Positions 1 to 7,188 of a DNA stretch of 41,912 nucleotides are shown piece after piece (positions within the stretch are counted from its first letter, which is position 1; every line of letters begins with the position of its first letter). A model generated the notes under the pieces. It saw nothing but the letters and a program-made list of their open reading frames with translations, was not told the origin of the DNA and did no database searches. The stretch is taken from positions 1 through 41,912 of the forward strand of contig CAMCMB010000064.1 of NCBI GenBank assembly GCA_945875845.1, written 5' to 3'. The DNA is from Pirellula staleyi DSM 6068. Lineage in GTDB: Bacteria; Planctomycetota; Planctomycetia; Pirellulales; Pirellulaceae. A program made the translations under genes and the position numbers.

Positions 1-27
1 ACCGAAATCGAGTGCGAGAATCTTCAT
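1..27 (-). CDS. Partial transposase, probably IS110 family (N-terminus only)
   Basis: Only the first nine codons are inside the window, read leftwards from an ATG at 27: MKILALDFG. An acidic residue in an 'ILALD-G' beta-strand is the usual opening of RNase H-fold enzymes, and 'MKILALDLGKF' is, from memory, the typical start of IS110-family (DEDD) transposases in planctomycetes. The long structured leader at 28-178 and the adjacent palindromic repeat fit IS110 elements. Alternatives with a similar first strand are YqgF-type resolvases and ROK/actin-fold kinases. Nine residues cannot settle this; the sequence left of the window would. Confidence 0.45.
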
Positions 28-178
28 TGTCGTTTGTCCGTGGGTTTGGGGTTGGTCAGTGTGACACGATCGCTTTCGTGATCACGGGACAGAGTCGCCA
101 GTTTTAGCAAAGACTCCCGCCCCAAACCTAGGACTTCCATGGATTCTGCGGATTGCAGTATCCCAACCCGAAGCGTGA
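28..178 (-). ncRNA. Putative structured leader / bridge-RNA region of an IS110-like element
   Basis: The 151 nt upstream of the partial transposase are non-coding and rich in nested complementarity. A 9-bp perfect stem joins 43-51 to 120-128 (ggtttgggg with ccccaaacc). It encloses two hairpins: 61-69 with 76-85 (gtga-cacga with tcgtg-a-tcac, one bulged base) and 85-96 with 112-119 (cgg and gagtc with gactc and ccg, with a bulge). Together these form a three-way junction. In IS110 elements of the IS621 type, the non-coding left end of about this length encodes the bridge RNA that pairs with target and donor DNA. The stems are seen; the RNA function is inferred. The left end of the element would lie at about 178, where similarity to repeat copy 15948-16058 begins. 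Confidence 0.35.
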
Positions 179-291
179 CGGCTTGTTGCTTTAGTGAAGT
201 CGTTATTGGGTAAGGGCGGTAAGACGGACTTCCAAGTCCGTCAATGGGGAATTCGACGGACCAGGAAGTCCGTCGTACCATTCAATCAACA
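179..291 (+). repeat. Palindromic interspersed repeat, family A copy 1
   Basis: Positions 181-291 match the reverse complement of 15948-16058 with three mismatches in 111 nt. The core holds two nested short palindromes, 'gacggacttccaagtccgtc' at 223-242 and its partner 'gacggaccaggaagtccgtc' at 255-274, separated by 'aatggggaattc'. The copy starts abruptly at about 179, where the putative IS110 left end ends, so the element probably sits in or beside this repeat. Short ORFs through the repeat are translations of the palindrome, not genes. Confidence 0.85.
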
Positions 292-468
292 CGCCGTCAC
301 GCGTCGGGTTACCATAGCCTATCCGACGGAGAACGCCCCTTTCGTGGAGCAGAAAGCCTACGCTCGAATATTTATTGACCGAACGATCGTAATGCCCAAG
401 GCGGCCGATTCCATGTTATACTTAGGATATTCCTAGGCTACGGTCTAGTCGATCGAGGATCGTCGTAG

Positions 469-489
469 CGAAACTCGTCGAGAGTTTCG
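469..489. repeat. Short hairpin, possible interspersed repeat
   Basis: A perfect 8-bp inverted repeat, cgaaactc (469-476) and gagtttcg (482-489) around gtcga, lies in the otherwise empty 292-573 interval before the DUF3500 gene. It has no T-run, so it is not an obvious intrinsic terminator. I recall similar 'cgaaactcgtcgagagtttcg'-type hairpins as scattered repeats in planctomycetes, but only one copy is visible here. Nothing else was recognised in this gap. Confidence 0.4.
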
Positions 490-573
490 GCTTCCCACCG
501 TTTCGAAAGTCTTAGTGACTTTTTCCCTCCCCAATATTTTTACGAGATCGTTTCTAACGACACGAGTTGAATC

Positions 574-1620
574 ATGACTTCTAGAAGATGGTTTCTTGCC
601 TTTGCTTGCACAAGCCTGTTATGCATCGTTCCATTCGGACATGGCTTCTATAAGACAGGCGGAGTCGCCGAGAAAATCACAATCGCTGCGTCCAGCTTTG
701 TCGGTTCACTTACCGATGGTCAAAAGAGCAAAGTACTTCTACCGATTGATAGCCCTCTGCAACCCGACTGGCACATCATTCCGAAGGACACTCGCAAGGG
801 TCTGCAGTTGAATGAAATGGACGAACGCCAACGTCAAGGTGCTATGGCTTTGCTTCGAAGCGTGCTGAGCGAAATGGGTTATCGCAAGTCAACTCAGATC
901 ATGCACATGGAGAATTTGCTCAAGGAATTGGAAGCCGGAAAGACGAATAGCCCGCTTCGAGACTCGACGCGATACTACTTCACGGTCTTCGGTACACCAC
1001 AACCTGGCCAAAAATGGGGCCTCAGCATTGAAGGGCACCATCTTTCGTTAAACTTTCTTATGAATGGTGACCGAGTCGTCTCGTCGACACCACAGGCCTT
1101 TGCGTCCAACCCAGCCATCGTTCGAATTGAAAACAAGGCAGACGTGCCCGTCGGGAGGCGAATGCTGCGATTAGAAGAAACGTTGGCCTTTGAATTAGTA
1201 CATTCGCTTTCCGAAAAGCAACGTGCACTCGCAATCTTAACGGACAAAGCCCCACGCGAAAACCGGACGCTTGGAGTACCGCAACCGACACCTCAAGCTC
1301 CCGTTGGCATCGCGTGTTGGCAGTTAGCTGCACCTCAACAAACGCTGCTTAAGGCGTTGGTCAACGAGTATATCAATGCAGTCCCAGAAGAAATCGCGGA
1401 CGATCGACGAAAAGCGATTGAAGGTGCTGGGGGTTGGGATGCTGTCTTCTTTTCCTGGGAAGGAGCACTTCAGACAGGTATCGGCCATTCCTATCGAGTC
1501 CAAGGTCCTACTTTTCTGATCGAGTTCGTCAATACGCAGCCCGACGCAGCCGGAAACATTGCGAATCATGTGCATTGCATTTGGCGCGACATTCGAGGCG
1601 ATTTTGGCGTCACGTTGTAA
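574..1620 (+). CDS. DUF3500 domain-containing secreted protein
   Basis: A 348-residue protein matching the DUF3500 family from end to end. Residues 1-25 are a signal peptide or anchor (basic MTSRR then a hydrophobic run). Family hallmarks include WHIIP near residue 66, a run of 'LL--VLSEMGY-K' near 93-104, the signature EGHHLSLNF at 153-161, and a C-terminal histidine-rich 'NHVHCIWRD...DFG' motif near 332. The EGHH and HVH histidines suggest metal binding, but I know of no biochemical role for the family. It stands alone, with 227 nt before the next gene. The ATG at 574 is the only start preceding the signal peptide; no strong ribosome-binding site precedes it. Confidence 0.85.
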   Translation: MTSRRWFLAFACTSLLCIVPFGHGFYKTGGVAEKITIAASSFVGSLTDGQKSKVLLPIDSPLQPDWHIIPKDTRKGLQLNEMDERQRQGAMALLRSVLSEMGYRKSTQIMHMENLLKELEAGKTNSPLRDSTRYYFTVFGTPQPGQKWGLSIEGHHLSLNFLMNGDRVVSSTPQAFASNPAIVRIENKADVPVGRRMLRLEETLAFELVHSLSEKQRALAILTDKAPRENRTLGVPQPTPQAPVGIACWQLAAPQQTLLKALVNEYINAVPEEIADDRRKAIEGAGGWDAVFFSWEGALQTGIGHSYRVQGPTFLIEFVNTQPDAAGNIANHVHCIWRDIRGDFGVTL

Positions 1621-1847
1621 CCATCTCCTGAGATAAACCCAGCGGCATTCGATTCATGCAATTCGCGACTCTGGGCTTTGTGGTTGAACACCTTCGGCTT
1701 TGACGATGCGAGCCGAGCGGAGTTCAGCTCGAAACCTAGAGTTGCGTGGTCTAGCCGACCGGGGGGATGGCAACTGCCTTACAATCTGCCATTGTCAGTT
1801 GCTCGCTCAAGTAGTGTCGAATTCACATCACAACATCGGAGTGTTCT

Positions 1848-4313
1848 ATGGCCCGTTCTGAGAAGAGAGATTTTACGAGGTTGACGTTACGCAATCGAAA
1901 GCGGAATCGGCTTTCGATGGAGTTGCTTGAGCCGCGACTGAACTTGGCATTGGATGTCCCGGCATTCAGCAGTTTGCCTGGCGCGGACCATACCATTTAC
2001 TTGGACTTTGATGGTCATGTGACCAGTGGTACGGCCTGGAACAATGGAGCGACCATCAATTCTCCTGCATATAGCTCGGATGCAGACACTGCGAATTTCA
2101 GCGCATCCGAATTGACTGTGATTGAACGGACGTTCAAGCGGGTTGCAGAGGACTTTGCTCCATTCCAAGTCAACGTAACAACCGTTGCACCAACCATTGA
2201 AAACCTTCGAAACACCGGCGGAACCGATACCAAATGGGGAGTGCGGGCGGTTGTCACTAAAGACGTAGCATTCAACTGTGGTTGCGGTGGCATTGCCTAC
2301 ATCGACAGTTTTGATTGGAACTCGGATACGCCCGTGTTTGTGTTCAACACCGGCGAGGTCGGAGTCGCCGAAGCGGCTAGTCACGAAGTCGGCCATAGCT
2401 TGGGACTCTCCCACGACGGCACATCTACGTCAGGCTATTATCAGGGGCACGGCTTGGGAACGGATACCGCCTATTGGTCAACGATCATGGGCGTTGGTTA
2501 CTACGTCGACGTTTCGCAATGGGACAAGGGAGAATACACCGGCTCGAACAATGCCGGCGCCGGTGCGAATTACAACAAAGGTCCGGACGACTTATTTGTC
2601 ATCACCAACTACAACGGTTTTGGTTACAAGTCCGATGACCATGGCAACGACGCTGCGACCGCTTCCCCGTTGAATGTTGTTGGCACAGCCGTCAGCGGTA
2701 GCGGAACGATAACGACTCGAACGGACGTTGATTACTTCCGATTCACGACCAGTGCTGGGGCGGTGACGCTGAATGTGAACTCAGCCCCGTTGGGTGCTAA
2801 CCTCGATATTGAAGCGACACTCTACAACAGTGTCGGAACACTCGTTGCTTCGTCGAATCCACTGCTATCGCTCAATGCGAACATCAGCGCGTTTCTTGAT
2901 GCCGGCACCTACTATTTGAAAGTGGATGGAACCGGAGCAGGCACCCCAACGGCTACCCCGCCGACCGGTTATAGCGACTATGCAAGTATCGGACAGTATT
3001 CCATCAGCGGCACGATTGGTGCAGTCGCTGGTGATACGATGAGTATCGTTGCCACCGATGCGTCCAAGAATGAATTGAATAGCGGTGGCACTGTATTTAC
3101 CTTCACGGTCAATCGCACGGGTGATCCATCCGGCACCTCGACCGTCAATTATGCAGTGACCGGGTCGGGTTCTTCACCTGCCAGCCCGAGCGATTTTGTT
3201 GGCGGTGTTCTTCCGCCCGCTGGAACGCTGACGTTTAGTCCAGGAGTGACTTCGCTACCTGTAACGGTCAACGTTCAAGGAGATACGACGGTTGAGAGCA
3301 ACGAGACCTTCCTGGTATCCATCTCCAGTTCGAGCAGCGCGACACTTATTGGAGTAGCCTCTGCCATTGGTACAATCGTGAACGATGATGTAGCGCAAGT
3401 GCTGCCGACGCTCAGTATTTCTGCCACGAGTGCCATTAAAAACGAAGGTACGGGCACCGCTTCAACGCCCTTTGGTTTCAGGATTACGCGTGCAGGCAGT
3501 TTGACTGCTGCATCAAGCGTTCTTTACACGGTCAGTGGCACTGGACTCAAGCCAGCGAACAGCACTGACTTCGCCGGCGGCTTTGCCCGCAACGTTTTGG
3601 TCAGATTTGCCGCTGGAGTTTCTGCCGTGGACATCACCATCAACGCTCGGGCCGATTCAACTCGCGAAGCCACCGAGACATTTCGAGTTGTGTTATCGGG
3701 TGCGGTGGGCGCAACGCTTTCGACTTCATCTGCCAACGGTACCATTCAAAACGATGATGGGAAGACCACTGCTCGTGGTGAAGAGCAGGAATTCGACATC
3801 GAATTGATTGCAGTCGCAGATCCCCTGTGGATGTTTGTGCCGCCGGAATTCCTGAGTGCAGAGCAATTGTCGGTACCTGTGATGACTTGGATGGACGGCG
3901 TTGCCTATGTAGGTGACTTGGCGCATGACCATGAAGATGACCATGACCACTTCCATGACTATGACCATGAGTTTGCCGGCAAGGGCGAACTGCTGGCGGA
4001 ACAGCATTCCCTTGCAGCCCCATTGATCTTTGGCGCGCCAAGCGTGCAACTTAACTCGATGTTCTACGTTGGCGGATTGACTCAGTCCGTTTCATCGTGG
4101 GGTTCTCAAGTCGAAATGGAAAGGGCGAATGCACCGTTATCGGTTGAGCGTTCGGGCTACGTGGCTATAACACCCGTCGCCACTGAGGATTCCTTCGCCG
4201 GCATTGAGACCGGCACGGATAGCGATTTGCAAGTGAAGTTCTCCGGCTCAACGTTCGCGGCGTTCGATCGTGCTTTTGCCAATAGTGATGACGACGCTTG
4301 GTCCGAGTTCTAA
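1848..4313 (+). CDS. Secreted metzincin-type metalloprotease with LEPR motif, PPC and two Calx-beta domains
   Basis: An 821-residue exported protein. A basic N-terminus (residues 1-22) is followed by LLEPR at 26-30, the planctomycete LEPR-XLL motif found on large surface or secreted proteins. The catalytic region spans about 45-255, with the zinc motif HEVGHSLGLSHD at 179-190 (ligands H179, H183, H189; base E180) and a likely Met-turn at M214 (STIMGVGYY). Residues 265-392 resemble a bacterial pre-peptidase C-terminal (PPC) domain ('DVDYFRF'). Two Calx-beta domains follow, about 396-515 and 520-637, each closing with 'GTI-NDD'. The tail (640-821) is unassigned and holds a His/Asp-rich stretch at about 693-707. 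GGAG at 1834-1837 is a good ribosome-binding site for the ATG at 1848. A secreted protease role is inferred from motifs; its substrate is unknown. Confidence 0.88.
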   Translation: MARSEKRDFTRLTLRNRKRNRLSMELLEPRLNLALDVPAFSSLPGADHTIYLDFDGHVTSGTAWNNGATINSPAYSSDADTANFSASELTVIERTFKRVAEDFAPFQVNVTTVAPTIENLRNTGGTDTKWGVRAVVTKDVAFNCGCGGIAYIDSFDWNSDTPVFVFNTGEVGVAEAASHEVGHSLGLSHDGTSTSGYYQGHGLGTDTAYWSTIMGVGYYVDVSQWDKGEYTGSNNAGAGANYNKGPDDLFVITNYNGFGYKSDDHGNDAATASPLNVVGTAVSGSGTITTRTDVDYFRFTTSAGAVTLNVNSAPLGANLDIEATLYNSVGTLVASSNPLLSLNANISAFLDAGTYYLKVDGTGAGTPTATPPTGYSDYASIGQYSISGTIGAVAGDTMSIVATDASKNELNSGGTVFTFTVNRTGDPSGTSTVNYAVTGSGSSPASPSDFVGGVLPPAGTLTFSPGVTSLPVTVNVQGDTTVESNETFLVSISSSSSATLIGVASAIGTIVNDDVAQVLPTLSISATSAIKNEGTGTASTPFGFRITRAGSLTAASSVLYTVSGTGLKPANSTDFAGGFARNVLVRFAAGVSAVDITINARADSTREATETFRVVLSGAVGATLSTSSANGTIQNDDGKTTARGEEQEFDIELIAVADPLWMFVPPEFLSAEQLSVPVMTWMDGVAYVGDLAHDHEDDHDHFHDYDHEFAGKGELLAEQHSLAAPLIFGAPSVQLNSMFYVGGLTQSVSSWGSQVEMERANAPLSVERSGYVAITPVATEDSFAGIETGTDSDLQVKFSGSTFAAFDRAFANSDDDAWSEF

Positions 4314-4346
4314 GCCGCTTGGCTTAGGAATAGATTCTGGCTCAGA

Positions 4347-4419
4347 ATCGCGGTAGGGACGGCCATTGCTGGCCGTCCCCCGCACAGATCCGTACGTGCG
4401 GAACTACCGCATACGACTC
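4347..4419 (-). mobile_element. Decayed group II intron 3' end (domains V and VI)
   Basis: On the minus strand, 4419 to 4387 reads as a 33-nt group II intron domain V: gagtcgtatgcgg, a short loop, then ccgcacgtacggatc. The canonical opening is GAGCCGUAU and the closing GUACGGUUC, so the AGC catalytic triad is altered to AGU and its partner strand is changed too. After three nt, 4383-4350 folds as domain VI: gcgg-ggg-acggcca, loop gcaa, tggccgt-ccc-ta-ccgc, with a bulged A seven nt before an 'AT' end at 4347, matching the branch-point and 3' AY rule. No reverse transcriptase ORF or 5' domains are present, so this is a relic. It lies just after the protease stop codon. Confidence 0.65.
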
Positions 4420-4524
4420 TTACCTTGGATGATGACGTTTCGAGAACCGCACGTTGGGATAAGGATGTAGGATTGTCGGAGTCGGTAGCCAGCGCTTGCT
4501 GAGTGAAACAAACTGAGTGCCGAA

Positions 4525-4615
4525 GGGCGATAGCCCCGGTTCTCGACGAATTTGGAAAACCGGGGCTATCGCCCAACGGCGCGTTGGTATGAAAAACAGT
4601 TGCGGATGTGACTAG
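4525..4615 (+). repeat. Palindromic interspersed repeat, family B copy 1
   Basis: A perfect 17-bp inverted repeat, gggcgatagccccggtt (4525-4541) with its complement at 4558-4574, around a 16-nt loop. Similarity to the copy at 25853-25945 continues rightwards to about 4612 (shared 'gcggatgtg'). Compared with that copy, the loop here lacks nine nt (gtcgagcaa), which destroys a small inner stem. The stem could stop transcription from the protease side, but there is no T-run. Confidence 0.85.
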
Positions 4616-4715
4616 CACAAAATGCTTTCAAAATTGTGGAGAATTTTCTTGCAACGAAAATTTCAATCCGCTATAACGATACGCGCGATGGTTTTGCTGC
4701 AAATTCAAGTATCCC

Positions 4716-4731
4716 GGAGGAGTTCATCTTG
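4716..4731 (+). promoter_or_regulatory. Strong Shine-Dalgarno-like site with in-frame TTG upstream of the pseudopilin
   Basis: GGAGG at 4716-4720 lies eight nt before a TTG at 4729 that is in frame with the pseudopilin gene. If used, it would add 39 residues before the ATG at 4846, giving a prepilin leader of about 62 residues, far longer than the usual 6-25. I therefore keep the ATG as the called start but record this site because it is the best ribosome-binding site in the region. Confidence 0.3.
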
Positions 4732-4845
4732 CGAACCAACTCTCCAGCTATCCAAATCTCCAGCACGTCAGCTTTCCAGTTCTCGCGAGTGGTCACTCAC
4801 TTTCTAGAGGTTGCCATCGCGGATTCGGCGTTTGCTCCGTCGTCT

Positions 4846-5850
4846 ATGCCGTTCGTTAAGTTCAACGCGCTCAAACGATCGGGTTGCAAGATCAAGAGCC
4901 GCTCTCGCTGTGCCTTAACGCTGGTGGAGTTACTGGTAGTGATTTCGATCATCGGATTGTTATCTGGCCTGCTGATTCCTGCGGTTCAGGCAGCCCGAGA
5001 AGCGGCTCGTCGAATGCAATGTCATTCGAATCTAAAGCAGCTTGGTCTGGCTGCAATGAACTTCGAGTCATCGTATCGCTATCTGCCAGGCCCAACCATG
5101 AACGCCCATCCCAAGACCGTTAGTTATCAACGTGATGCTGGTCTTTTCGTAAATATGCTCCCTTTTTTCGAGCAAAATGCACTTTATGAATCAATCGATA
5201 AGAACGTGCCAAGCAATTCGCTACCGAATAAATCAAAAATTGAGAAATCACCCTCACTGCTAAAATGCCCGAGTGCGATGGAGTCCGAATTGCTCGTTGA
5301 TCTATCCGATCGCTTTTCGGGTCCATCTGTCGCGGGGCTACAAGCTCAAGCATGCGATTATTCTGGAAATGATGGTGCTTACATCTCGGGAAAAGCGCAT
5401 TTCGGCACGATTCGACTACGCGTAGGTTCCGTTGTTCGAGAACGTCGCCTCAGCGAGGTAAGCGATGGCACATCGAATACATTTTTGTTTTGGGAGAGCG
5501 TGGGAGAACGTATTTGGTTCTCTAGGCAGGTAAGTATTCCTATGAACGAAGGGGCATCGGCAACTTTCACCTATTTGATCGAATTGGATCCATCCAGCGC
5601 CCTTCAGTCAACCACACGTGCCTCTACAAAGTCGTACCTGTATTCCTGGTCTGGATTTCGTATTGGAACGGTAGTTGGCGGTGCTATCAATGAATCCAAC
5701 CAGATCGGAGAGCCGTTCGGAGAACATACTGGCGTTGTCAACTTTGCGTTTACGGACGGGTCCGTCCGAAGCCTTAGTCAAGATGTCGACGCAGCGGTTG
5801 TTGTCGCGCTCGCAACAGCTCAAAACCACGATTCGGTCGATATGGAATGA
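4846..5850 (+). CDS. DUF1559 type II secretion-like pseudopilin
   Basis: A 334-residue protein from the ATG at 4846. The N-terminus has a basic leader and a type IV prepilin motif, A23 followed by LTLVELLVVISIIGLLSGLL, with the conserved Glu at mature position 5. Alanine rather than the usual glycine precedes the cleavage point. Next come 'PAVQAAREAARRMQC-NLKQLGLA' and a C-terminal 'FTDGSVR', both typical of the DUF1559 (SBP-bac-10-like) family greatly expanded in planctomycetes. Such proteins are thought to be processed by a prepilin peptidase and to sit in the inner membrane or in a pseudopilus; individual functions are unknown. The frame stays open back to 4636. It is first in a five-gene same-strand cluster, 12 nt before the MauE gene. 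Confidence 0.85.
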   Translation: MPFVKFNALKRSGCKIKSRSRCALTLVELLVVISIIGLLSGLLIPAVQAAREAARRMQCHSNLKQLGLAAMNFESSYRYLPGPTMNAHPKTVSYQRDAGLFVNMLPFFEQNALYESIDKNVPSNSLPNKSKIEKSPSLLKCPSAMESELLVDLSDRFSGPSVAGLQAQACDYSGNDGAYISGKAHFGTIRLRVGSVVRERRLSEVSDGTSNTFLFWESVGERIWFSRQVSIPMNEGASATFTYLIELDPSSALQSTTRASTKSYLYSWSGFRIGTVVGGAINESNQIGEPFGEHTGVVNFAFTDGSVRSLSQDVDAAVVVALATAQNHDSVDME

Positions 5851-5862
5851 AAGGGGATAAAC

Positions 5863-6726
5863 GTGACTGAATTGTCTTATCGAGTTTCGCAACCCAAGTG
5901 GTTTACGTGGGGTTTGATTCGTCCACTTTTCAGCGTTTTCTTGCTAGCAGCTTCGTTTCTTAAGCTGCGTGATTTTGGAACGCCAAATGCGTTATTCGAT
6001 ATCGCACCCTCGTTGGAATTTGGACTAATTCAGATTGAGGTCCTTATCGCACTTTGGTTGCTTTCTGGCTGGAAAACGTTCGCAGCTTGGTTTTGCACTC
6101 TTTGTCTGTTCGCAACTTTCGCCGGGGCCTCATTGGCGATGATCGTACAGAGGAAAGCTACGTGCGGATGTTTTGGGAGCGTTGATTTCAATCCGGCATG
6201 GGTGTTCGTAATCGACATCGTTGCGATTTCACTGTTGTTGATTGTTGGACGAATAGAAAATCAGCGAGTTGTCGATGACTCGTCCGACCGGCTTGGATTT
6301 CGATTCAAACAACCCATTTGGATTTATACCGTAGCCGTTTTGTTCGTCGCCACAACTGCTGGGTTCGGTGGGATGTTTTTTCATTCAGAGATAGGGGCGT
6401 GGTATGCTCGGAACTTGCCGATCGGTGTCACTGGCCAAGTACTCGTGACGGAGCCTGCAGTGGTTGCAGCAAGTCCGGGAGTGGAAGGGGAATGGCAAAC
6501 GTTAAGCTTTGCGGTAGTCAATCGTGGAAAAGAATCGGTTCGGCTAATTGGTGCTGAGCAAAACTGCAAGTGCCGAGCAATCAAGTCCTTGCCAGTCGTC
6601 GTTCCTGCTGGAGGGAAAGTCGATATTGATGTCGACGTGAAATTAGGATCAAAGTCATCCTTTGCGTTGTTAACGTCTAGCAAGCAACAGATGAGGATGG
6701 TTTGTAGATGGCGAGAAGTCGAATAG
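5863..6726 (+). CDS. MauE/DoxX-like membrane redox protein fused to a DUF1573-like domain
   Basis: A 287-residue protein from a GTG start preceded by AAGGGG (5851-5856). Residues 17-128 contain about four membrane segments and a CGCFG motif at 101-105, characteristic of the MauE family, which supplies redox equivalents for disulfide formation in methylamine dehydrogenase maturation. A further membrane segment lies at about 152-171. Residues 195-285 look like a DUF1573 Ig-like domain outside the membrane, with 'FAVVNRGKESVRLIGAEQNCKC' and Cys235/Cys237. The next gene encodes a secreted peptide with ten cysteines, so a role in its oxidation or reduction is a natural inference. The family call is good; the partner is a guess. 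Confidence 0.75.
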   Translation: MTELSYRVSQPKWFTWGLIRPLFSVFLLAASFLKLRDFGTPNALFDIAPSLEFGLIQIEVLIALWLLSGWKTFAAWFCTLCLFATFAGASLAMIVQRKATCGCFGSVDFNPAWVFVIDIVAISLLLIVGRIENQRVVDDSSDRLGFRFKQPIWIYTVAVLFVATTAGFGGMFFHSEIGAWYARNLPIGVTGQVLVTEPAVVAASPGVEGEWQTLSFAVVNRGKESVRLIGAEQNCKCRAIKSLPVVVPAGGKVDIDVDVKLGSKSSFALLTSSKQQMRMVCRWREVE

Positions 6727-6767
6727 TTTTTTGTGTGTTTGTTTGGTTCCTTTTGGGAGAAACTTAG

Positions 6768-7079
6768 ATGAATGTAAAAAAGTTCGCTGGTAAAGCTTTG
6801 ATGGGATTGGGGTTATTTCTGATGTTGATTGGAACGACATCCGTGCCCTCCGTATTGGCTGGACCGGTCGTCGTCGTACCATGCCCACCCGGGTGCAACG
6901 CTTGTGGAACACCAGAAAATCAGAAGGTGGGCGGACCAAAATGTATACGGAAAGGGTCAACATCAACACCACCATCACTTGGTAATTGCAGAAATGATAA
7001 GGGATGCAATAGATGCAGTGGCGGTTGCGAAGTGATACAGCAGGAAGGCAAGGACGTATGTGTTTGCTCCGTAAGATAG
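6768..7079 (+). CDS. Small secreted cysteine-rich protein
   Basis: A 103-residue protein with a clear signal peptide: basic MNVKK, hydrophobic residues 8-30, and probable cleavage after SVLA at 28-31. The mature part, about 72 residues, has ten cysteines (39, 43, 46, 59, 74, 80, 83, 87, 98, 100) in CPPGCNAC, GCNRCSGGC and CVC clusters, plus many Gly, Pro and Lys. I recognise no family. GGGAG at 6752-6756 precedes the ATG. It lies 41 nt after the MauE fusion gene and is followed by a perfect intrinsic terminator (7121-7153). A metal-binding or disulfide-knotted exported protein would fit the composition. Confidence 0.75.
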   Translation: MNVKKFAGKALMGLGLFLMLIGTTSVPSVLAGPVVVVPCPPGCNACGTPENQKVGGPKCIRKGSTSTPPSLGNCRNDKGCNRCSGGCEVIQQEGKDVCVCSVR

Positions 7080-7120
7080 CTTGATTCAGGAAAAACCTAG
7101 AATCACCGTCTTATTGACTT

Positions 7121-7153
7121 AGTCGGTCACGACCGCTTCGTGACCGACTTTTT
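7121..7153 (+). terminator. Intrinsic terminator after the cysteine-rich protein gene
   Basis: A perfect 12-bp stem, agtcggtcacga (7121-7132) with tcgtgaccgact (7138-7149), loop ccgct, followed by five T (7149-7153). This is the cleanest rho-independent terminator in the window. It separates the first three cluster genes from the two downstream ones, which then need read-through or their own promoter. Confidence 0.85.
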
Positions 7154-7188
7154 GATCTTAAACCATAGTAGGCCTGCAATAATTCATT

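Noticed and set aside
1678-1884. 68-codon frame between the DUF3500 and protease genes
   Set aside because: It overlaps the protease start, has no family resemblance, and lacks a ribosome-binding site.
3640-4049. Minus-strand frames rich in His and Met
   Set aside because: They are antisense translations of the His/Asp-rich protease tail.
4310-4618. 102-codon minus-strand frame
   Set aside because: It runs through the group II intron relic and repeat B, so it translates RNA structure and palindromes rather than a gene.
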